A DNA stretch of 9,787 bases from Gammaproteobacteria bacterium. Lineage in GTDB: Bacteria; Pseudomonadota; Gammaproteobacteria; Pseudomonadales; Oleiphilaceae. Shown here in pieces: positions 6,634 through 9,787 of the stretch. The position numbers and the translations under genes are program-made. Each line of letters starts with the position of its first letter. Position 1 is the first letter of the stretch. The stretch is taken from the NCBI GenBank assembly GCA_029268325.1, contig JAJUGC010000048.1:1-9787 (forward strand), read 5' to 3'. A model generated the notes under the pieces. The model was not told the DNA's origin, searched no databases, and was given only the letters and a program-made list of their open reading frames with translations.

Positions 6634-7575
6634 TCACAGGCTTTCGATATAGCGGATCATCCGCGCCCGCATTTCCTCATCCGGCAGGCGCCCATAGGCG
6701 GCCCCCATATTGTCGATCATATGCTTGGCACGGCTGGTGGCGGGCGTGACCGCGGTTACGCTGGGATGGGAAATCACGAACTTGAGGAAAAACTGGGCCC
6801 AGGAGTGGGCGTCAAACTCGGCGGCCCAGTCGGGCAGGGGCTTGCCCCGCACCAATTCCCACAAGCGGGTGCGGCCGAAGGGGGCATAGACCAGCACCGC
6901 CATGCCCAAATCCCGCGCCAGGGGCAGAATCCGCTCCTCCATGGTGCGGTTGTCAATGGCATAGTCGATGCCGATAAAATCCAGGGGCCGGCGGTTCATC
7001 AGCTGGTTCAGTTCGTCATACTGATAGGGAAAGGTGGTAGTCACCCCGATATAGCGCACCCGCTTCTGCTCCTTCAGCTCCTGAAGCAGCTGGAACTGGG
7101 TGGGGACATCCCCCAGGTTGTGCACCTGGATCAGGTCAATCACTTCCTTGCCAGAGCGCTTGAACGACATTTCCAGTTGTGCCCGGGCCTGGATGGGGTC
7201 GGCCTTGCCGCCGCGCCCGGCCACATTCACCTTGGTGGCCCAAAACAGCTTGTCGGTCACGCCCAGCTCTTGGGCCACCTGACCGGCCAGCTCCTCGGAC
7301 GCCCCATAGCTGGGAGCGGTATCGAACACCTTGCCGCCCTTGTCGACCAAGGCCTGCAACACCTCACGCACGGCGGCGGTATCCTGGTCGGAGGCCACCG
7401 TGGAAAAGGTAGCCGAGCTGCCCAGCCCGACCACGGGCAGCTGTTCTCCGGATGAGGGAACCGGTCGGGTAATGAGTTCCAGTGGTTGGTCCTGGGCCCA
7501 TAACAGGTTGGGCTTGATGGCCAGAGAAGCCCCCGCTGCCAGGGCCAGCTTCAAATAATCTCGACGGGAAATCAT
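6634..7575 (-). CDS. Tat-exported aldo/keto reductase
   Basis: A 313-residue aldo/keto reductase with a twin-arginine signal: S3-R4-R5-D6-Y7-L8-K9 followed by a hydrophobic stretch and a likely cleavage after Ala27 (LWA/QD). The protein is therefore probably exported folded, with its nicotinamide cofactor, to the periplasm. The mature part is a TIM barrel with the family's catalytic tetrad visible: D85 and Y90 in FDTAPSYG, K115 in ATKVNV, H152 in IQVHNLGD. The barrel continues through YIGVTTTFPYQ, DFIGIDYAIDNR, VLVYAPFGR and the C-terminal SHPSVTAVTPATSRAKH stretch, which resembles the NADP-binding end of the family. The substrate is unknown. The ATG overlaps the transporter's TGA by four bases (ATGA), and a GAGG eight bases upstream lies inside the transporter gene, so translation is probably coupled. 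Confidence 0.88.
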   Translation of the reverse strand: MISRRDYLKLALAAGASLAIKPNLLWAQDQPLELITRPVPSSGEQLPVVGLGSSATFSTVASDQDTAAVREVLQALVDKGGKVFDTAPSYGASEELAGQVAQELGVTDKLFWATKVNVAGRGGKADPIQARAQLEMSFKRSGKEVIDLIQVHNLGDVPTQFQLLQELKEQKRVRYIGVTTTFPYQYDELNQLMNRRPLDFIGIDYAIDNRTMEERILPLARDLGMAVLVYAPFGRTRLWELVRGKPLPDWAAEFDAHSWAQFFLKFVISHPSVTAVTPATSRAKHMIDNMGAAYGRLPDEEMRARMIRYIESL

Positions 7576-8924
7576 CGGGAAGTCCTCGTTGTAATGGTTT
7601 CTGTTCCTTGAGAATCCGTAGCCTGCAACGGGGCACTCTCAGCAAGGCGCTGCTGCACCTTCCCCAGCCAGAACCCCAGTGCCGCCCAAGCCAGCGCCAG
7701 GGGTACAACCACCGTGGCCACAGCCGCCAGCCCCATGCCCAGGCGTCCGAGCAGGCCTTCCAGTTGGGCGCCCACCACATCGCCGCCCCGATACACAAAG
7801 GTATCGATAAAAGCTTTCGCCTTGTACTTGTCCTCCCGCCCGACCACGGTAAACAAGGTTTCCCGCGCCGGCCGCATCAGGGCGCGCTGTACGGCCCGGA
7901 AAGAAGACTCCAGGGCAATCAGCACCACCAGGGAAGCCACCAGCGCCAGCCCCACAAAGCCCAGGGCTGCGGTGAGCGGCAGCAGCATCAGGGTGATGGA
8001 CACCCCCAGTCGCTTCATCAAATGCCCCGCCACCACGGCTTGCAGCACCAGGGTTACCGCCTGGGTGATCAGATCAATGCGGGCGAACAGGGCCGTGCGC
8101 AGATCCAGATCCTCATCCAGGGCGGCAACCATCTGCAACCGGGTGAAGTAGATCAGCGTTGCCATGATGGCCACAATGATCACATAGCTGGCGATTCCCA
8201 ACAGATAAGGGGAACGAAAGACCGCCCGCATGCCTTCCCAGGCACTGCCGCCAATCCGCTCCCGGCCTTCGGCGGCCGATCTCCGTGACGCCCGAGTCGC
8301 AGATCCTCCCGGAGCCTGATCCGGAGCAACCCGCACTACGGCCCAGCAGGCAGTCAGCGCCAGCAACAAAAAACCGGCAGACACCAACAGCAGCGCCGGG
8401 GTGCCCAGGGGCTTGGCCAGCAGGGACGACAACCAGGGACCGAAGACCGCCCCACAGGTGCCTCCTACGGCAATCAGGCCGAAAAAGCGCTTTCCCTGGT
8501 CATAGCTGAAGCGATCCGCCATCAGCGCCCAGAACACCATGGTGACGAACAGGTTAAACACGCTGTACCACACATAGAACACCTGTCCGGTGGTCACGCC
8601 AATCACATCGGGCGCCCAAACCATGATGAAGTGGAAAACCACCAGGCTCACGCCGAAAAACACATAGGTTGCGGTGATGAAATACAGGCGGGGCAAGCGG
8701 CTGACCAGCAGGCCAAACAGGGGATTCACCAGCAGGGTAATGACCGCCGTGCCCACAAACAGCCAACGCACACTCTCGATTCCGCTTTGCAGCCCCAGCG
8801 CCTCCCGGGCCGGGCGCAGGATCATCAGGGCCGTCAGGACACAAAAAAAGAAGACGACTGCCAGCAGTACGGGCAGGATCTCGTCCCGGTTCACATTGAA
8901 CAGTTGGGGAAAAGGATTTTTCAT
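7572..8924 (-). CDS. 12-TM transporter, MFS / ATP:ADP-translocase-like family
   Basis: A 450-residue membrane protein with about 12 hydrophobic segments in two halves, split by a hydrophilic, Arg/Ser/Gly-rich loop at about residues 210-235. The first TM carries LRPAREALGLQ and is followed by WLFVGTAVITLLVNPLFGLLVSRLPR. The second half has ALMRPARETLFTVVGREDKYKAKAFIDTFVYRGGD. That 'LRPxRExLG...K.K..IDTFVYRxGD' pattern recalls proteobacterial MFS proteins annotated as NTP/NDP (NTT) translocase-like. Nucleotide transport is not shown for such free-living homologues and the substrate is open. The ATG at 8924 begins MKNPFPQLFNV and lacks a Shine-Dalgarno site. An in-frame TTG at 8990 would add 22 residues of no membrane character and is less likely. 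The gene is first of a two-gene unit with the exported aldo/keto reductase. Confidence 0.75.
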   Translation of the reverse strand: MKNPFPQLFNVNRDEILPVLLAVVFFFCVLTALMILRPAREALGLQSGIESVRWLFVGTAVITLLVNPLFGLLVSRLPRLYFITATYVFFGVSLVVFHFIMVWAPDVIGVTTGQVFYVWYSVFNLFVTMVFWALMADRFSYDQGKRFFGLIAVGGTCGAVFGPWLSSLLAKPLGTPALLLVSAGFLLLALTACWAVVRVAPDQAPGGSATRASRRSAAEGRERIGGSAWEGMRAVFRSPYLLGIASYVIIVAIMATLIYFTRLQMVAALDEDLDLRTALFARIDLITQAVTLVLQAVVAGHLMKRLGVSITLMLLPLTAALGFVGLALVASLVVLIALESSFRAVQRALMRPARETLFTVVGREDKYKAKAFIDTFVYRGGDVVGAQLEGLLGRLGMGLAAVATVVVPLALAWAALGFWLGKVQQRLAESAPLQATDSQGTETITTRTSR

Positions 8925-9219
8925 GGGGCGGCGCTGTCTGGTTCCAGTACCCGTCAAGCTTACAGAAAATGCCCGGGCCGACAGCCGCAAGCCTTCACGT
9001 CCTGATCAATCCGTGCCCAACCTACAGCAGAAGCGGTGTCGAAAAGGGAGGGTTTTGAAGCCTTTACAGGGGCGCTTACGAAAATGAACTACTTTTACCT
9101 CAAATATGGACTAGACTTTTAGGCCTCCAGACCACTAACCGCCTGCTTTGTCCCGGCGGAAGAGTTAATCAGCAAGCTGCCCACCTGCGGGCACGTCAAT
9201 CGTAACCGAGTGTAACAAG
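8925..9219. other. Divergent intergenic region, candidate parC/promoter zone
   Basis: 295 bases with no gene lie between the divergent transporter and parM. In plasmid R1 the centromere parC, with its repeats and the par promoter, sits directly upstream of parM, so this is where one would be expected. What I see is modest: ACTTTTA occurs twice, at 9091-9097 and 9115-9121, 24 bases apart in a local AT-rich patch (9081-9121). A 5-base-pair hairpin TGCCC/GGGCA lies at 9178-9193. I find no clear array of iterons and no convincing -35/-10 pair on either strand. Confidence 0.35.
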
Positions 9220-9787
9220 ATGAATGCCCCTGCCATGAATATTGCCATTGACGATGGCTCAAGCAATGTCAAAGTAAGCTGGATTGAAAACGGAGTTCTC
9301 AAGACCATCGTTTCTCCCAACTCCTTTCGCAAGGACTGGAAAAGCGCTGCCCTGCTCAACGGGCAAAAGGTGTACAACTACAGTATCGGTACCACCAAAT
9401 ACACCTATGACGCCACTTCCGATAAAGCACTGGCAACCACCCACATCGAGTTCCAGTACGGCGACCTCAACCTGCTGGCGGTGCATCACGCCCTGCTGCA
9501 GACCGGCCTGACACCTCGCCCGGTGAAGGTCATCGCTACCTTGCCGATTACCGAATATTACCGCCCGGACGACTGCCAGAAGGACGAGGCCAAAATCCAG
9601 GCCAAGCGTGAAAACCTGATGCGCGAGATCAGCCTCAACAAGGGCGAACTGTTCCAGATCGTTGACGTGGAAGTGATGCCCGAAGGCCTGCCGGCCGTGC
9701 TGTCGCACCTGCTCAGCTCCAACTGCAATGAATTCACCCGATCCCTGGTGATCGACTGTGGTGGCACCACCCTGGATATGGGCATCA
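9220..9787 (+). CDS. parM: ParM/StbA actin-like plasmid segregation ATPase, N-terminal part (runs off the right edge)
   Basis: 189 codons are present and the frame is open at the window end. ParM is an actin-fold ATPase whose filaments push plasmid copies apart, with ParR and the centromere parC. The visible part aligns block by block with R1 ParM (about 320 residues), as I recall it: phosphate-1 loop AIDDGSSNVK (residues 9-18), SPNSFRKDW, VYNYSIG, an AVHHALLQTG helix, ATLPITEYY, VEVMPEGLPA with E155, and phosphate-2 IDCGGTTLD (178-186) with D179. E155 and D179 correspond to the R1 catalytic residues E148 and D170. The family usually begins MxxxIDDG, which fits the internal ATG at 9235; the ATG at 9220 adds five residues. 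Neither has a strong ribosome binding site (a GAG lies about nine bases before 9220). Whether parR follows is outside the window. Confidence 0.9.
   Translation, partial: MNAPAMNIAIDDGSSNVKVSWIENGVLKTIVSPNSFRKDWKSAALLNGQKVYNYSIGTTKYTYDATSDKALATTHIEFQYGDLNLLAVHHALLQTGLTPRPVKVIATLPITEYYRPDDCQKDEAKIQAKRENLMREISLNKGELFQIVDVEVMPEGLPAVLSHLLSSNCNEFTRSLVIDCGGTTLDMGI

Noticed and set aside
6325..7455. A 376-codon open frame on the + strand over the end of the DUF2157-type gene and most of the aldo/keto reductase gene
   Set aside because: Its translation is rich in Gly, His and Gln with no recognisable domain, and it lies antisense to a reductase with a full catalytic tetrad. It is a high-GC shadow frame.
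7608..8288. A 226-codon + strand frame inside the transporter gene
   Set aside because: The His/Gln/Arg-rich translation is typical of the antisense of a Leu/Ala-rich membrane protein; there is no start context or family signature.

Overview
The window reads as roughly 60% GC chromosomal DNA from a gammaproteobacterium, perhaps of the Pseudomonas/Marinobacter/Alcanivorax kind. This is inferred from GC-rich codon use, short Shine-Dalgarno sites and the mix of families; I cannot name a species. Ten protein genes are supported, two of them cut by the window edges. I see no tRNA, rRNA, CRISPR array or insertion-sequence transposase.

Left part (1-1323, + strand): the last 32 codons of a protein whose C-terminus resembles the 3-hydroxyisobutyryl-CoA hydrolase / enoyl-CoA hydratase family; then an intergenic palindromic repeat element (about 141-252); then a complete 3-hydroxyisobutyrate dehydrogenase (mmsB). 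If the left call is right, these are consecutive steps of valine breakdown.

Middle (1324-6542): an ankyrin-repeat lipoprotein on the minus strand converges on mmsB and is divergent from a + strand pair: a small SelW-like (Rdx) protein with a CxxC motif, and 18 bases after it a complete UvrD/Rep-type superfamily 1 helicase. Two membrane proteins of unknown function follow, a two-TM DUF3592-type protein and a polytopic DUF2157-type protein, each with its own good ribosome binding site.

Right part (6543-9787): a minus-strand two-gene unit encodes a 12-TM transporter of MFS / nucleotide-translocase type and a Tat-exported aldo/keto reductase, joined by an ATGA stop/start overlap. Divergent from it, and running off the right edge, is the N-terminal 189 residues of an R1-type ParM, the actin-like plasmid segregation ATPase. 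Seen next to ordinary chromosomal genes, it is the most notable item here: it may mark the edge of an integrated plasmid-like element, or a chromosomal co-option of a plasmid partition system.
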